The notes: generated by a model from the letters alone, not told the origin. A stretch of DNA of 64,000 bases from Prochlorococcus sp. scB243_495L20 (GCA_000634215.1 JFLX01000116.1:16223-80222); one strand, 5' to 3'. Positions 41,433 to 51,168 are shown, numbered from the stretch's first letter. A program made the numbers and translations.

Positions 41433-41903
41433 TTAGTATCTGTAATGTGCAAAAGCTTTATTAGCTTCTGCCATTTTATGAGTATCTTCTCTTTTTTTAA
41501 CGGCACTACCAGTTTCATTTGCTGCATCCATTAACTCGCCAGCAAGTTTTTGGGCCATACTTTTTCCATTTCTTGCACGTGAGAATGTGACAAGCCATCT
41601 TAATGCCATAGCAGTACCCCTCTCTTGGCGAACTTCCATAGGTACTTGATATGTTGCACCACCAACTCTTCTAGCTCGTACCTCGACGAGAGGAGTAGCA
41701 TTTTTTACAGCTGTTTCAAATAATTCCACTGCATTCCCACCTGTTCTCTCGCTTATTAAGGAAAACGCATCAGATAATATTCTTTGAGCTGTAGATTTTT
41801 TACCATGTTTCATCAATCTAGAAATCATCATTGAAGCAAGACGACTATTAAATTGAGGATCAGGAAGAACTGGTCTTTTTACTGCAGCATTACGACGTGA
41901 CAT
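41433..41903 (-). CDS. rpsG: 30S ribosomal protein S7
   Basis: This 156-aa protein nucleates assembly of the 30S head. Typical segments are [41 protein letters not shown] and the C-terminal [20 protein letters not shown]. It is 24 bp downstream of rpsL. The 95-bp spacer to fusA is the largest within the upstream part of this operon. Confidence 0.98.
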   Translation of the reverse strand: MSRRNAAVKRPVLPDPQFNSRLASMMISRLMKHGKKSTAQRILSDAFSLISERTGGNAVELFETAVKNATPLVEVRARRVGGATYQVPMEVRQERGTAMALRWLVTFSRARNGKSMAQKLAGELMDAANETGSAVKKREDTHKMAEANKAFAHYRY

Positions 41904-41927
41904 GTTAAAAAAAGTGATGTTTACAAA

Positions 41928-42302
41928 TTAATCTTTGGGTGCTTTTGCACCATATTTAGATCTGGATTGACGTCTATCTTTGACTCCAGCAGTATCTAAA
42001 GTTCCCCTTATTATATGATATCTAACTCCGGGCAAATCCTTGACTCTTCCACCCCTAAGAAGTACTACAGAGTGTTCTTGCAAATTATGTCCAATCCCAG
42101 GAATATAGGCCGTTACCTCGAAACCAGAAGTTAATCTAACCCTAGCAACTTTTCTCAAAGCTGAATTAGGCTTCTTTGGAGTTGATGTATAGACTCTTGT
42201 ACATACCCCTCTTCTCTCAGGGCAAGCTTTTAATGCAGGAGATTTTGTTTTCTTTGTCAGACGTTTTCTTTCTGAACCTACTAATTGTGAGATGGTGGGC
42301 AT
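41928..42302 (-). CDS. rpsL: 30S ribosomal protein S12
   Basis: This 124-aa decoding-site protein contains the invariant [17 protein letters not shown] loop and [29 protein letters not shown]. It is the first gene of the minus-strand operon rpsL-rpsG-fusA-tuf-rpsJ. It is divergent from the Fd-GOGAT gene, with 195 bp between starts. Confidence 0.98.
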   Translation of the reverse strand: MPTISQLVGSERKRLTKKTKSPALKACPERRGVCTRVYTSTPKKPNSALRKVARVRLTSGFEVTAYIPGIGHNLQEHSVVLLRGGRVKDLPGVRYHIIRGTLDTAGVKDRRQSRSKYGAKAPKD

Positions 42303-42454
42303 CTATTAAACTTAGATAAAAATAAATATTTTACTATCATAACCTTTTAGGAGCACCAACTAAAAATTTTTAATTATATTTTTTCTAAAATTTGTCAAAT
42401 TAAAATTCTTTGGTAAATATTCATTATCTTTAGATTTATTTTCATATTTATTTT

Positions 42455-42460
42455 TATAAT
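42455..42460 (+). promoter_or_regulatory. candidate -10 element for gltB/glsF
   Basis: TATAAT lies 37 bp upstream of the Fd-GOGAT ATG, implying a leader of about 30 nt, in the 195-bp spacer shared with rpsL. A degenerate GTA-N8-TTA sits upstream at 42413-42426 but does not meet the NtcA consensus or spacing. Confidence 0.4.
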
Positions 42461-42497
42461 AGAAATACATAAATAACTTAATAGAATTAAATAATCT

Positions 42498-45400
42498 ATG
42501 GGAGAGAGTATCAAAAGAATCGTTGGCCCATATCAAGATAGTTATTCCCCAAATGGAATAATTGGGGAGAAAGATGCATGTGGAGTTGGTTTCGTAGCAA
42601 ATGTTGAAGGTATAGAAAGCAACTGGATCCTTAAACAATCTCTAAAGGGGCTCAACTGCATGGAGCATAGAGGAGGATGTGGAGGAGATAGTGACTCAGG
42701 AGATGGAGCAGGCATTTTATGTTCAATTCCATGGGGATATTTAGAAGAGAAAATTAATCTAGAAAATAATCAAGAATTAAGTAGAGGTTTAGGCATGGTT
42801 TTTATGCCTAATAAAAAAGAAAAAATTGAAATATGTAAATCAATATGTGATGAAGAAGCAGAAAAATTAAAAGTCAACAAAACATCTTGGAGAACAGTAC
42901 CCGTTAATAATGAAATCTTAGGTCCTTTAGCTAAAGCAAATGCTCCATTCATCTGTCAGTGGATTTTATATATAGATAAAAAGGATCATAAGGATGTTGA
43001 AAGGCTTTTATTTCAATTAAGGAAAAGAATTGAGAAAAAAATAAGAGAAACTTTCAAAAACGATGTTGGTGATTGTGAATTTTATTTTGCCTCACTAAGT
43101 TCTCAAACAGTTGTTTATAAAGGTATGGTTCGCTCTGAAATATTATCTGAATTTTATAAAGATCTAAAAGAAGAGAGTTTTAAAGTTTCATTTTCTGTTT
43201 ATCATCGTAGATTTAGTACTAATACACTTCCAAAATGGCCACTAGCTCAGCCCATGAGATTTTTGGGTCATAATGGAGAAATAAATACTCTCTTAGGCAA
43301 TATTAATTGGGCTAAAGCTTCAGAAACACATATAGATGATTTTTGGGGAGAGTTATCTAATGAAATCAAGCCCATTGTAGATGTAAACAAAAGTGATTCA
43401 TCAAATCTTGATGCAACCCTTGAAATCAATATTCGTTCAGGTCAGCCCATTACTGACTCATTATTAAAACTTGTTCCTGAAGCATTTAGAGATCAACCAG
43501 AACTTGAGGAGAAAGAGTATATAAAAGCTTTTTATGAATATTCTGCAAGCCTACAAGAAGCTTGGGATGGTCCGGCACTCCTTGTATTTGCTGATGGAAA
43601 TTTTGTCGGAGCAACGCTTGATAGAAATGGCCTAAGACCAGCAAGATATTCAATCACAAATGATGGTTTTGTAATAATGGGTTCTGAAACAGGAGTGGTA
43701 GATCTTGAAGAAGAAAGAGTAATAGAAAAAGGTCGATTAGGACCGGGACAAATGTTGGCAGTTGATTTTCATCAAAATAGAATCCTAAGAAATTGGGAAG
43801 TTAAATCTGAAGCTGCTCAAAGGCATGATTATAAAAATCTTCTCAGTAATAGAACCTTAAAAATTGAAAATAATGAATGGGTTAAAGACTGCAAACTAAA
43901 AGACCTTGAGTTGTTGCAACAACAAACTGCATACGGGTTTTCAGCGGAAGATAATGACCTTATCTTAGATTCAATGGCTTCATTAGCTAAAGAGCCTACT
44001 TATTGCATGGGCGACGACATCCCATTAGCAGTTCTTTCATCTAAGCCACATATTTTATACGACTACTTTAAGCAAAGATTTGCGCAAGTTACTAATCCTC
44101 CTATTGACCCTCTGAGAGAAAAACTTGTAATGAGTTTAGAGATGCATCTAGGAGAAAGATGTACACCATTTGAAATTAAGGATGCTAAACCTTTTATTCA
44201 TTTACAAAGTCCGATTCTAAATGAGGAAGAACTCATTTCCATCAAAAAATCAAAAATTAAATCTCAGACAATTTCAAGTTTGTTTGATTTAGAGGAAGGT
44301 ATTCAAGGCTTAGAGAACCAATTAAAAGCAATTTGTAAACAGAGTGAGCTCTCTATAAAAGAAGGTTGCTCTTTAATTATCATTTCTGATAAAGGAATTA
44401 ATCCTAAAAAGACTTTCATACCTCCTTTACTCGCTGTTGGAGCAATTCATCATTATCTTCTTAAAAAAGAAATCAGGCTAAAAGCTTCTCTAATAATTGA
44501 GACCGGTCAATGTTGGAGCACACATCACTTAGCTTGTTTAATTGGATATGGAGCAAGTGCAGTTTGCCCTTGGTTGACCTTCGAAGCAGGTAGACACTGG
44601 TTAAAACATCCAAAAACAAAAAAACTCATTGATAGCAAAAAAATAAATACATTATCAATAGTTGATGTTCAAGAAAATATTAAAAAAGCTCTAGAAGACG
44701 GTGTAAGAAAAATTCTCTCAAAAATAGGCATCTCACTTTTATCTAGTTACCATGGTGCACAAATTTTTGAAGCTGTAGGCCTTGGGTCTGACTTAATAAA
44801 AATTGCTTTTGATGGAACAACAAGTCGTATCGCTGGCATAACATTAAAAGAATTAACTAATGAAACACTTTCAATACATACGAAAGCCTATCCAGAGATC
44901 GATTTAAAGAAATTAGAATTTTTAGGATTTGTACAATTTAGAAATAATGGAGAATATCATTCCAATAATCCAGAGATGTCCAAAGTTTTACATTCGGCGG
45001 TAAAACAAGGGCCAGGATACGATCATTTTGAAACTTACAAAAAACTTATTAGTAATAGACCGACAACATCTCTTAGAGATTTACTAACAATTAATTCAAA
45101 AAGAAAAAGTATTCCATTAGAGGAAGTTGAAAGTGTTGAATCAATTTGCAAAAGGTTCTGTACTGGAGGAATGAGTTTAGGTGCTTTATCCAGAGAGGCG
45201 CATGAAGTTTTAGCAGTTGCAATGAATAGAATTGGTGGAAAAAGTAATAGTGGAGAAGGGGGAGAAGATCCAGCTCGTTTTAATATTTTAAATGATATCG
45301 ATGAAAATACTCAATCAGCGACGTTGCCATTTATTAAAGGCTTAAAGAATGGAGATACCGCATGCTCCGCTATTAAACAAATAGCATCAGGAAGATTTGG

Positions 45401-47069
45401 AGTTACACCTGAATATCTAAGAAGTGGTAAACAACTCGAAATTAAAATGGCTCAAGGTGCAAAACCCGGAGAGGGGGGACAGTTACCTGGTCCAAAAGTT
45501 GATTCTTACATTGCAAAACTAAGAAATAGTAAACCTGGAGTAGCTTTAATATCTCCTCCCCCGCATCATGATATCTATTCAATTGAAGATTTAGCTCAAC
45601 TTATCCACGACTTACACCAAGTTCATCCAAAAGCGAAAGTAAGCGTTAAACTTGTTTCTGAAATTGGTATAGGCACTATTGCTGCTGGAGTAAGCAAAGC
45701 TAATGCGGATGTAATTCAAATATCAGGCCATGACGGAGGCACAGGTGCTTCACCCCTTAGTTCTATTAAACATGCAGGTTTACCTTGGGAACTTGGTGTT
45801 GCTGAGGTTCATAATTCTCTCTTAGAGAATAACTTACGCGAAAGAGTAATTTTGAGAACTGATGGAGGTCTTAAAACAGGCTGGGACGTAGTTATTGCAG
45901 CTTTACTAGGTGCTGAAGAATACGGTTTTGGTTCTGTAGCGATGATTGCTGAAGGATGCATAATGGCTCGGGTTTGTCATACAAACAAGTGTCCTGTTGG
46001 AGTTGCCACTCAAAAAGAAGAATTAAGAAAAAGATTTAAAGGTATTCCAGAAAATGTCGTCAATTTTTTCTTGTATATTGCTGAAGAAGTAAGACAGATA
46101 ATGAGTAGTATCGGTGTCTCTAATATGGAAGAACTGATTGGTAATCAAGAATTTCTTTCTGCAAGAAATATCGATCTTCCAAAAACTTCTAATATTGATC
46201 TTTCTTCTTTAGTAAATGAACACTCAACCCCTGATAGATCATGGTTAAAACACTTAAAAACTGCCCATAGTAATGGCTCTGTATTAGAAGACGAGTTTTT
46301 ATCTGATACTAAATTTATGGATTCAATTAAAAATCACGAAATATTAACCAAAGAAATTGAGATAAAAAATACAGATAGAAGTGTTTGTGCGAAAATATCA
46401 GGCGAAATCGCAGAACTTCACGGCAACACTGGCTTCAATGGCGAACTCAACTTAAATTTCAAAGGATATGCAGGACAAAGCTTTGGTGCCTTTTTATTGA
46501 AGGGAATGAATGTTCAATTAATCGGAGAAGCTAATGATTATGTTTGTAAAGGAATGAATGGAGGAACACTTACAATAATTCCACCAAAAATAAATGAAAT
46601 CTCCTCCGAACAAGTCATCCTAGGAAATACTTGTCTTTATGGAGCAACAGGTGGAAAATTATTTGCATTAGGAAAATCGGGAGAAAGATTTGCGGTTAGA
46701 AATAGTGGTGCTACAGCTGTAACAGAAGGAGCAGGTGATCATTGTTGTGAATACATGACTGGTGGGAAAGTTGTTATTCTAGGTTCCACAGGAAGAAATA
46801 TTGGTGCGGGCATGACTGGTGGGATAGCTTTTATGATCGATGAAAATAATGATTTAACTAATAAAGTCAATAAAGAAATAGTAAGCATTCATCAAATAAC
46901 TTCATCAAAGCAGGAAAATATCTTATTGGAGATTATTAGAGAATATCAAGCAAAAACAAATAGCTTAAAGGCTGCCAAAATAATTAAAAATTGGTCTCAT
47001 TTTAAGAGTACTTTCAAATTGATTGTTCCCCCAAGCGAAGAAGAGATGCTTGGTATAAAAAAAATGTAA
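42498..47069 (+). CDS. gltB: ferredoxin-dependent glutamate synthase
   Basis: This 1523-aa Fd-GOGAT (also called glsF) makes two glutamates from glutamine and 2-oxoglutarate, the main ammonium-assimilation step with glutamine synthetase. The mature enzyme should begin at nucleophile Cys28 (KDACGVGF) after removal of a 27-residue propeptide. The FMN domain (GKSNSGEGGEDPARF) and the [3Fe-4S] cysteines Cys1154, Cys1160 and Cys1165 (CIMARVCHTNKCPVG) are intact. A C-terminal beta-helix with repeated Gly-rich turns ends the protein. Length and the absence of a gltD neighbour favour the ferredoxin type. The next gene's ATG abuts its stop. Confidence 0.96.
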   Translation: MGESIKRIVGPYQDSYSPNGIIGEKDACGVGFVANVEGIESNWILKQSLKGLNCMEHRGGCGGDSDSGDGAGILCSIPWGYLEEKINLENNQELSRGLGMVFMPNKKEKIEICKSICDEEAEKLKVNKTSWRTVPVNNEILGPLAKANAPFICQWILYIDKKDHKDVERLLFQLRKRIEKKIRETFKNDVGDCEFYFASLSSQTVVYKGMVRSEILSEFYKDLKEESFKVSFSVYHRRFSTNTLPKWPLAQPMRFLGHNGEINTLLGNINWAKASETHIDDFWGELSNEIKPIVDVNKSDSSNLDATLEINIRSGQPITDSLLKLVPEAFRDQPELEEKEYIKAFYEYSASLQEAWDGPALLVFADGNFVGATLDRNGLRPARYSITNDGFVIMGSETGVVDLEEERVIEKGRLGPGQMLAVDFHQNRILRNWEVKSEAAQRHDYKNLLSNRTLKIENNEWVKDCKLKDLELLQQQTAYGFSAEDNDLILDSMASLAKEPTYCMGDDIPLAVLSSKPHILYDYFKQRFAQVTNPPIDPLREKLVMSLEMHLGERCTPFEIKDAKPFIHLQSPILNEEELISIKKSKIKSQTISSLFDLEEGIQGLENQLKAICKQSELSIKEGCSLIIISDKGINPKKTFIPPLLAVGAIHHYLLKKEIRLKASLIIETGQCWSTHHLACLIGYGASAVCPWLTFEAGRHWLKHPKTKKLIDSKKINTLSIVDVQENIKKALEDGVRKILSKIGISLLSSYHGAQIFEAVGLGSDLIKIAFDGTTSRIAGITLKELTNETLSIHTKAYPEIDLKKLEFLGFVQFRNNGEYHSNNPEMSKVLHSAVKQGPGYDHFETYKKLISNRPTTSLRDLLTINSKRKSIPLEEVESVESICKRFCTGGMSLGALSREAHEVLAVAMNRIGGKSNSGEGGEDPARFNILNDIDENTQSATLPFIKGLKNGDTACSAIKQIASGRFGVTPEYLRSGKQLEIKMAQGAKPGEGGQLPGPKVDSYIAKLRNSKPGVALISPPPHHDIYSIEDLAQLIHDLHQVHPKAKVSVKLVSEIGIGTIAAGVSKANADVIQISGHDGGTGASPLSSIKHAGLPWELGVAEVHNSLLENNLRERVILRTDGGLKTGWDVVIAALLGAEEYGFGSVAMIAEGCIMARVCHTNKCPVGVATQKEELRKRFKGIPENVVNFFLYIAEEVRQIMSSIGVSNMEELIGNQEFLSARNIDLPKTSNIDLSSLVNEHSTPDRSWLKHLKTAHSNGSVLEDEFLSDTKFMDSIKNHEILTKEIEIKNTDRSVCAKISGEIAELHGNTGFNGELNLNFKGYAGQSFGAFLLKGMNVQLIGEANDYVCKGMNGGTLTIIPPKINEISSEQVILGNTCLYGATGGKLFALGKSGERFAVRNSGATAVTEGAGDHCCEYMTGGKVVILGSTGRNIGAGMTGGIAFMIDENNDLTNKVNKEIVSIHQITSSKQENILLEIIREYQAKTNSLKAAKIIKNWSHFKSTFKLIVPPSEEEMLGIKKM

Positions 47070-47363
47070 ATGCCTTTCTTTGTAAAAACTGAAATTATAA
47101 AAAAAGAATACTTAATTAATAATGATTTAAAACGAAAAATAATTAACGAACATATTGATTGGGTAAAAAAATTAAAAAAAGAGGGAATTAATATAAAAAG
47201 TGGCTTTTTGGTAGATGAGTTAAATAGGCCAGGTGACGGCGGATTACTTATTCTTGAGATAAATAATTATAGAAATGCACTAAAAATAATTAAGAATGAT
47301 CCAATGATTAAAAATGATCTAGTTGAATGGAAATTAAATGAGTGGGTAGTTCCAAATAAATGA
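47070..47363 (+). CDS. YciI-like (YCII domain) small protein
   Basis: This 97-aa protein starts immediately after the Fd-GOGAT stop (TAAATG), so the two are very probably co-translated. The pattern NEHIDWVKKLKKEGINIKSGFL...DGGLLILEINNYRNALKIIKNDPMIK...VEWKLNEW fits the YCII domain, a ferredoxin-like fold with a conserved His and Asp. Members have varied or unknown functions. Its tight link to GOGAT makes a role in nitrogen metabolism worth considering, but that is inference. Confidence 0.75.
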   Translation: MPFFVKTEIIKKEYLINNDLKRKIINEHIDWVKKLKKEGINIKSGFLVDELNRPGDGGLLILEINNYRNALKIIKNDPMIKNDLVEWKLNEWVVPNK

Positions 47364-47369
47364 ATATAA

Positions 47370-48263
47370 CTATCTTGGATACGTTTTCATAAGTTTTTGA
47401 ATCTCTTCAGCATGGTAGCTACTACGAGTTAAAGGAGAACTAACTACTTGCATGAAGTTTAAATGTTTTTCCCCGAACGCTTTATAGTAGTTAAATTTTG
47501 AGGGACTTACAAATCTTTTAACAGGTAAATGATTAGGGCCAGGAGATAAATATTGGCCAATAGTAACAATATCAACGAAATTACTTTTTAAATCCTTAAG
47601 CAGACTTAAGACCTCCTCGTCTTTTTCCCCTAAACCAAGCATGAAGCCTGACTTTGTATAAATTTTTGGAGAATAGTCTCTGGTTCTTTTAAGCAACTCA
47701 AGAGTTCTTTCATATTTGCCTTGAGGTCTTACTTTTTTATATAGCGAAGACACAGTCTCAATATTGTGGTTTAAAACGTTTGGATTTGAATCAAGAACTT
47801 TTTCAAGCGCTTTCCAGTTGCCACAAAGATCAGGGATTAGAAGCTCAATAGTAGTTTCAGGAGATTTTTCTCTTATTTGATGAACACATTGAAAAAATTG
47901 AGATGCTCCACCATCCTCAAGATCGTCTCTATTAACTGATGTGATTACAACATGCTTAAGCTGCATTCTAAAAACAGCTTCGGCTAAACGATATGGTTCA
48001 GTTGGGTCTAAGTCTCTCTTAGATCTATCAAAATCAATATCGCAATATGGACATGCCCTAGTGCAACCAGGACCCATTATGAGGAAAGTTGCAGTTCCGC
48101 TAGCAAAACATTCGCCGATATTTGGACAGCTTGCTTCTTGACATACGGTATTGAGATTTAAATCATTTAATAAATTTGCAGTATTACCAATTCGCTCAAC
48201 TTGTGGAGCTTTGACCCTTAACCATTCAGGTTTTGAAATTAAATTATTAGGATTATTAGTCAC
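47370..48263 (-). CDS. lipA: lipoyl synthase
   Basis: This 297-aa radical SAM enzyme inserts two sulfurs into octanoyl chains on E2/GCV-H proteins. The auxiliary [4Fe-4S] cluster cysteines are Cys41, Cys46 and Cys52 ([12 protein letters not shown]), and the radical SAM cluster is Cys67, Cys71 and Cys74 (CTRACPYC). The C-terminal RSSYHAEE carries the family's RSSY serine ligand. It converges on the YciI-like gene. Cyanobacteria often carry two lipA copies; which this is cannot be told. Confidence 0.95.
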   Translation of the reverse strand: MTNNPNNLISKPEWLRVKAPQVERIGNTANLLNDLNLNTVCQEASCPNIGECFASGTATFLIMGPGCTRACPYCDIDFDRSKRDLDPTEPYRLAEAVFRMQLKHVVITSVNRDDLEDGGASQFFQCVHQIREKSPETTIELLIPDLCGNWKALEKVLDSNPNVLNHNIETVSSLYKKVRPQGKYERTLELLKRTRDYSPKIYTKSGFMLGLGEKDEEVLSLLKDLKSNFVDIVTIGQYLSPGPNHLPVKRFVSPSKFNYYKAFGEKHLNFMQVVSSPLTRSSYHAEEIQKLMKTYPR

Positions 48264-48603
48264 ATTAAATCTTTTTGACCTGTAGTTTTATTTTACTAAA
48301 AACAAGATGAATTAACTATTTATAATTTCAAAGACGAAGCTCATCCAACAGAAGTAAATAAATGAATTCAGCTAATCCTTTTACGATTTAGAAAATCTTA
48401 ATTAAATTTACTTGTTACACAACGTTCTTGTTTCATTAACTAAAGTTGAATCAGATTTTAGAACGTTATTTTTAATACAGATATCAAAACGTACTAAATT
48501 ATAAAAATTACGCACGAAAACAGAAAATGATGCAACTATTTTGTACTAAAAAGTGTTTTTTTAATTATTTTTTGATACAGTAAAAAATATATGTAATAAA
48601 ACA
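48264..48603. other. 340-bp non-coding spacer upstream of the resolvase-like gene
   Basis: No credible reading frame is present. It contains an 8-bp inverted repeat, AACGTTCT (48421-48428) and AGAACGTT (48460-48467). The direct repeat GTACTAAA occurs at 48491-48498 and 48543-48550. It must hold promoters for lipA (minus) and the resolvase-like gene (plus). The composition is very AT-rich. Confidence 0.5.
48421..48467. repeat. 8-bp inverted repeat with 31-bp spacer
   Basis: AACGTTCT and AGAACGTT are perfect complements. The 47-bp dyad lies about 140 bp upstream of the resolvase-like gene. It could be a binding site for that protein, since resolvases bind dyads near their own genes, but 8-bp arms are short and the link is unproven. 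Confidence 0.4.
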
Positions 48604-49227
48604 TTGACTTTTAAATTTAAAAGAAAGCGTATTTTATTATCAGAAAAAAATAAAAACTCTAAAGCAATAGGTTATGCTAGAGCTACTCATAACGAATATG
48701 AATATTTAGAAGAGCAAATAAAAATTTTGAAGGAAGAGGGTTGCAGTTTAGTGTTCTCTGAATTTATAAGTTTAGATGAAGAAATCAAACCCCAACTCAA
48801 TAAAGCTATAAATTCCTTATCAAAAGGCGATCAATTAATAATAACTCAGCTTGATCGAGCATTTAAAAATAAAAAAGAATGTTTGATAACAATAAATAAA
48901 CTTATTAATAAGGATATTCAACTTCGAACTTTGACTGGTTTTTTTGCTGCGAAAGAATCTTCTAATGCAAATTCTTCAATTTTTAAGATTTTATATGAAT
49001 TAGATAATTTAGAAGACAAAAGTTTAAGCGAAAGAAAAAAAGAACAACTATTACGCAGGAAATTATCTGGAAATAATTTGGGAGGAAGGCCCAAAATAAG
49101 TCCTCTAAAAGAATCTTTGGTAATCAGATTGCGTAATGAAGGATATTCTTATCGATCAATCAGATCACAAACAGGAATTGCGTTATCAACAATAAGAAGA
49201 GTAATTTTGGAAGGAGAAAAAACATAA
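48604..49227 (+). CDS. serine-resolvase-like DNA-binding protein with substituted nucleophile
   Basis: This 207-aa protein has the layout of a Tn3-type resolvase. It shows GYARATHNEYEYLEEQIKIL near residue 23, LDRAFKN at 83-89, a GGRPKIS linker at 160-166, and a C-terminal helix-turn-helix (GYSYRSIRSQTGIALSTIRRV, 180-200). The catalytic serine expected in G-Y-x-R-V-S is Thr28, and the usual LDRLaR arginine context is altered, so strand cleavage is doubtful. The start is TTG; no in-frame ATG precedes the domain. The next gene starts 1 bp after its stop. Confidence 0.72.
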   Translation: MTFKFKRKRILLSEKNKNSKAIGYARATHNEYEYLEEQIKILKEEGCSLVFSEFISLDEEIKPQLNKAINSLSKGDQLIITQLDRAFKNKKECLITINKLINKDIQLRTLTGFFAAKESSNANSSIFKILYELDNLEDKSLSERKKEQLLRRKLSGNNLGGRPKISPLKESLVIRLRNEGYSYRSIRSQTGIALSTIRRVILEGEKT

Positions 49228-49228
49228 A

Positions 49229-49441
49229 ATGAAGAGGAAAGAAATTGAAAATTTAATTAAAGAGAATATCAAAGATACAGCGTTGCGTATTTATGAATTA
49301 GATAATGAAGATAGAAAAAGTTTATTAGCTGAATATAGAGAATGGATTATGAATGATTTAGATTTTGAAGAAGTAATGATGTTGCCCTATGAAGCATATA
49401 CTGACAAATTAGATCCTAATTACTTAGATGATTTAATTTAG
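49229..49441 (+). CDS. 70-aa acidic protein of unknown function
   Basis: This small gene, MKRKEIENLIKENIKDTALR with an ATG start, lies 1 bp after the resolvase-like gene and so probably shares its mRNA. The protein looks helical and is increasingly acidic, ending KLDPNYLDDLI. It has no Cys, signal or membrane helix. I do not recognise a family. The arrangement suggests a partner or modulator of the upstream DNA-binding protein, but this is conjecture. Confidence 0.6.
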   Translation: MKRKEIENLIKENIKDTALRIYELDNEDRKSLLAEYREWIMNDLDFEEVMMLPYEAYTDKLDPNYLDDLI

Positions 49442-49443
49442 TC

Positions 49444-50346
49444 CTAAATATTATATCTTTTATTAAATTCATATACTTCTTTTGAGATTGATGGTAAGAA
49501 GGAGGTATCTTTGGAATATTTTTCTCCTTCACAAAAAACAACTAATAACGTATGTAGAGATTGACTATTAGTCCACCAAGCAGAATCATGTCTAACTTCA
49601 GACATTAAACCTGCTTTACTCCAAAGATTAATGCTTTCTGGTAGTCCTGCGCCCAAAAAACCTTCTATTTGATTAAGAGAATCGTTTTTAAGAACAACTT
49701 TATTTAAATTTCTTTTTAAAAAACTTCGTAAATTTAAGTCATTGTTTTGATAATCAATATGAATCATAATTTCCTCCAAAACCCTTGCCGCTGAATCAGA
49801 ATTCATAGCGTTTCTATTTTTATTATCATATCCATAAAATTCTTTTTCGCGACCAAATGGTCCATCATCCCAGGTCTTTTGACAGCAATTTGTACCACTC
49901 AATTCCTCCCAATGTAAATCATGTAGCCAATCGTTTATTATATTTCTTTGATATTTCCAATTTTCCCATGATTCCCCTTCAATACAAGGTCCACTTGTTG
50001 TTCCTGTAAGTAAATCAATTAAGAAGCTTGTTGCATTATTACTAGAGCAAGACAACATTTTCCTTACAGCATCATTAAGTTCATCTGATAATAATAAACT
50101 TCCTTTTCTAATCCAATAAAATGCAGCAAGGCCATAAACTAACTTGACTATGCTGGCAGGGTAAACCATTTTTTTATTATTAATACCAGTTCCAAAACCT
50201 TTAAATACGCTTTTATTTTCACTTTTATAATTAATCCAAGTTATGGCAATATCTTCTCTTGAAAAATCTTTATTATGAGAACATACTCTCCCTAAAATAT
50301 CATTTAGGGCTAGACCCATCTCTTTACTTAAATAGTAAAAGGACAT
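49444..50346 (-). CDS. serine beta-lactamase/transpeptidase-like protein
   Basis: This 300-aa protein has the three penicillin-interacting motifs. They are Ser65-Ile-Val-Lys68 (PASIVKLVYGL), Ser101-Ser-Asn103 (CSSNNATSFL, the SDN-like loop) and Lys244-Ala-Gly246 (SKAGLM, the KTG-like box). The order and spacing fit class A beta-lactamase or D,D-peptidase relatives. No signal peptide is obvious at the N-terminus, so location is uncertain. A cell-wall role is more likely than antibiotic resistance, given the adjacent divergent NlpC/P60 gene 3 bp away. Confidence 0.75.
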   Translation of the reverse strand: MSFYYLSKEMGLALNDILGRVCSHNKDFSREDIAITWINYKSENKSVFKGFGTGINNKKMVYPASIVKLVYGLAAFYWIRKGSLLLSDELNDAVRKMLSCSSNNATSFLIDLLTGTTSGPCIEGESWENWKYQRNIINDWLHDLHWEELSGTNCCQKTWDDGPFGREKEFYGYDNKNRNAMNSDSAARVLEEIMIHIDYQNNDLNLRSFLKRNLNKVVLKNDSLNQIEGFLGAGLPESINLWSKAGLMSEVRHDSAWWTNSQSLHTLLVVFCEGEKYSKDTSFLPSISKEVYEFNKRYNI

Positions 50347-50349
50347 TGT

Positions 50350-51108
50350 ATGGAAAATTATAAAAATCCTGTCTCACTATTTAAACAAACTAATTTTTCA
50401 AAAACTATTTGGTGGAAATTAAAAGTTAATATTTCTGGATATCAAAATGAAACAGAAGATAAATTAGTGACTGAAATATTTAAAAATAGAATTTTCAGGC
50501 TACTTTATCCAAATATCTATCATTATGACAATAAATTTTCAAGAATTCTTATTCAGCTATACGAAGATGGCTATGTCTGTTGGATAAATTTAGATGGATT
50601 GGTTATTGATAAGTGCGAATTAAGGAAAAATGAGCCTTCAAAAAATGAATCCTCCTTTATCAAGGATAAAGTTCCCGCACTTTTAAAATGGATCGAGGTT
50701 CAAGCTGAGTTAAATAATGTATACCTTTGGGGAGGCACATTAGGTCCCAATTTTGATTGTTCTGGATTAATTCAAACTGCTTTCTTCAAGCATCACATAA
50801 ATATACCTCGAGACTCTTTTCAAATAAAAAGTTTTTGTAAACATCTTTTTTATTACAAAGAATCGTATGCAGCTCTTCAACCAGGAGATCTTTTATTTTT
50901 TGGAAATCAAGAAAAATGTGATCATATTGGAATTTACAAAGAGGATGGGTTGTATTACCATTGCTCTGGCACAGATTTTGGTAGAAATGGAATAGGATTA
51001 GATACTTTAAAAGAGAGTAATGATAAAATATCATTACACTATAAATCCAAACTAATTTCTGCAGGAAGAGTAGTAAGAAGTTATAGATGGGATAGAACCA
51101 TACGTTAG
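50350..51108 (+). CDS. NlpC/P60 family cell-wall peptidase
   Basis: This 252-aa protein has an N-terminal SH3-like region (about 25-95) and a C-terminal NlpC/P60 domain. Catalytic residues are Cys137 (FDCSGLIQTAF), His192 (CDHIGIY) and probably His204 (YYHCSG). LQPGDLLFFG at 176-185 is a family signature. These enzymes cleave gamma-D-Glu-diamino acid bonds in peptidoglycan stem peptides. No clear signal peptide is present, so it may act on recycled muropeptides in the cytoplasm. Its ATG is 3 bp from the start of the divergent beta-lactamase-like gene. Confidence 0.87.
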   Translation: MENYKNPVSLFKQTNFSKTIWWKLKVNISGYQNETEDKLVTEIFKNRIFRLLYPNIYHYDNKFSRILIQLYEDGYVCWINLDGLVIDKCELRKNEPSKNESSFIKDKVPALLKWIEVQAELNNVYLWGGTLGPNFDCSGLIQTAFFKHHINIPRDSFQIKSFCKHLFYYKESYAALQPGDLLFFGNQEKCDHIGIYKEDGLYYHCSGTDFGRNGIGLDTLKESNDKISLHYKSKLISAGRVVRSYRWDRTIR

Positions 51109-51168
51109 TATCTATAGCTCTCTGTTTAATTTAAAATATTATTTATTCTCCTATTTAGGAATTAAAAA

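Noticed and set aside
42413..42426. NtcA-like site (GTA-N8-TTA) upstream of Fd-GOGAT
   Set aside because: The TAC half-site is not matched and the distance to the -10 box is longer than usual for NtcA activation.
48604..49227. Calling the resolvase-like gene an active site-specific recombinase
   Set aside because: The catalytic serine position is Thr and the arginine motif context is altered; no mobile element boundaries were found around it.
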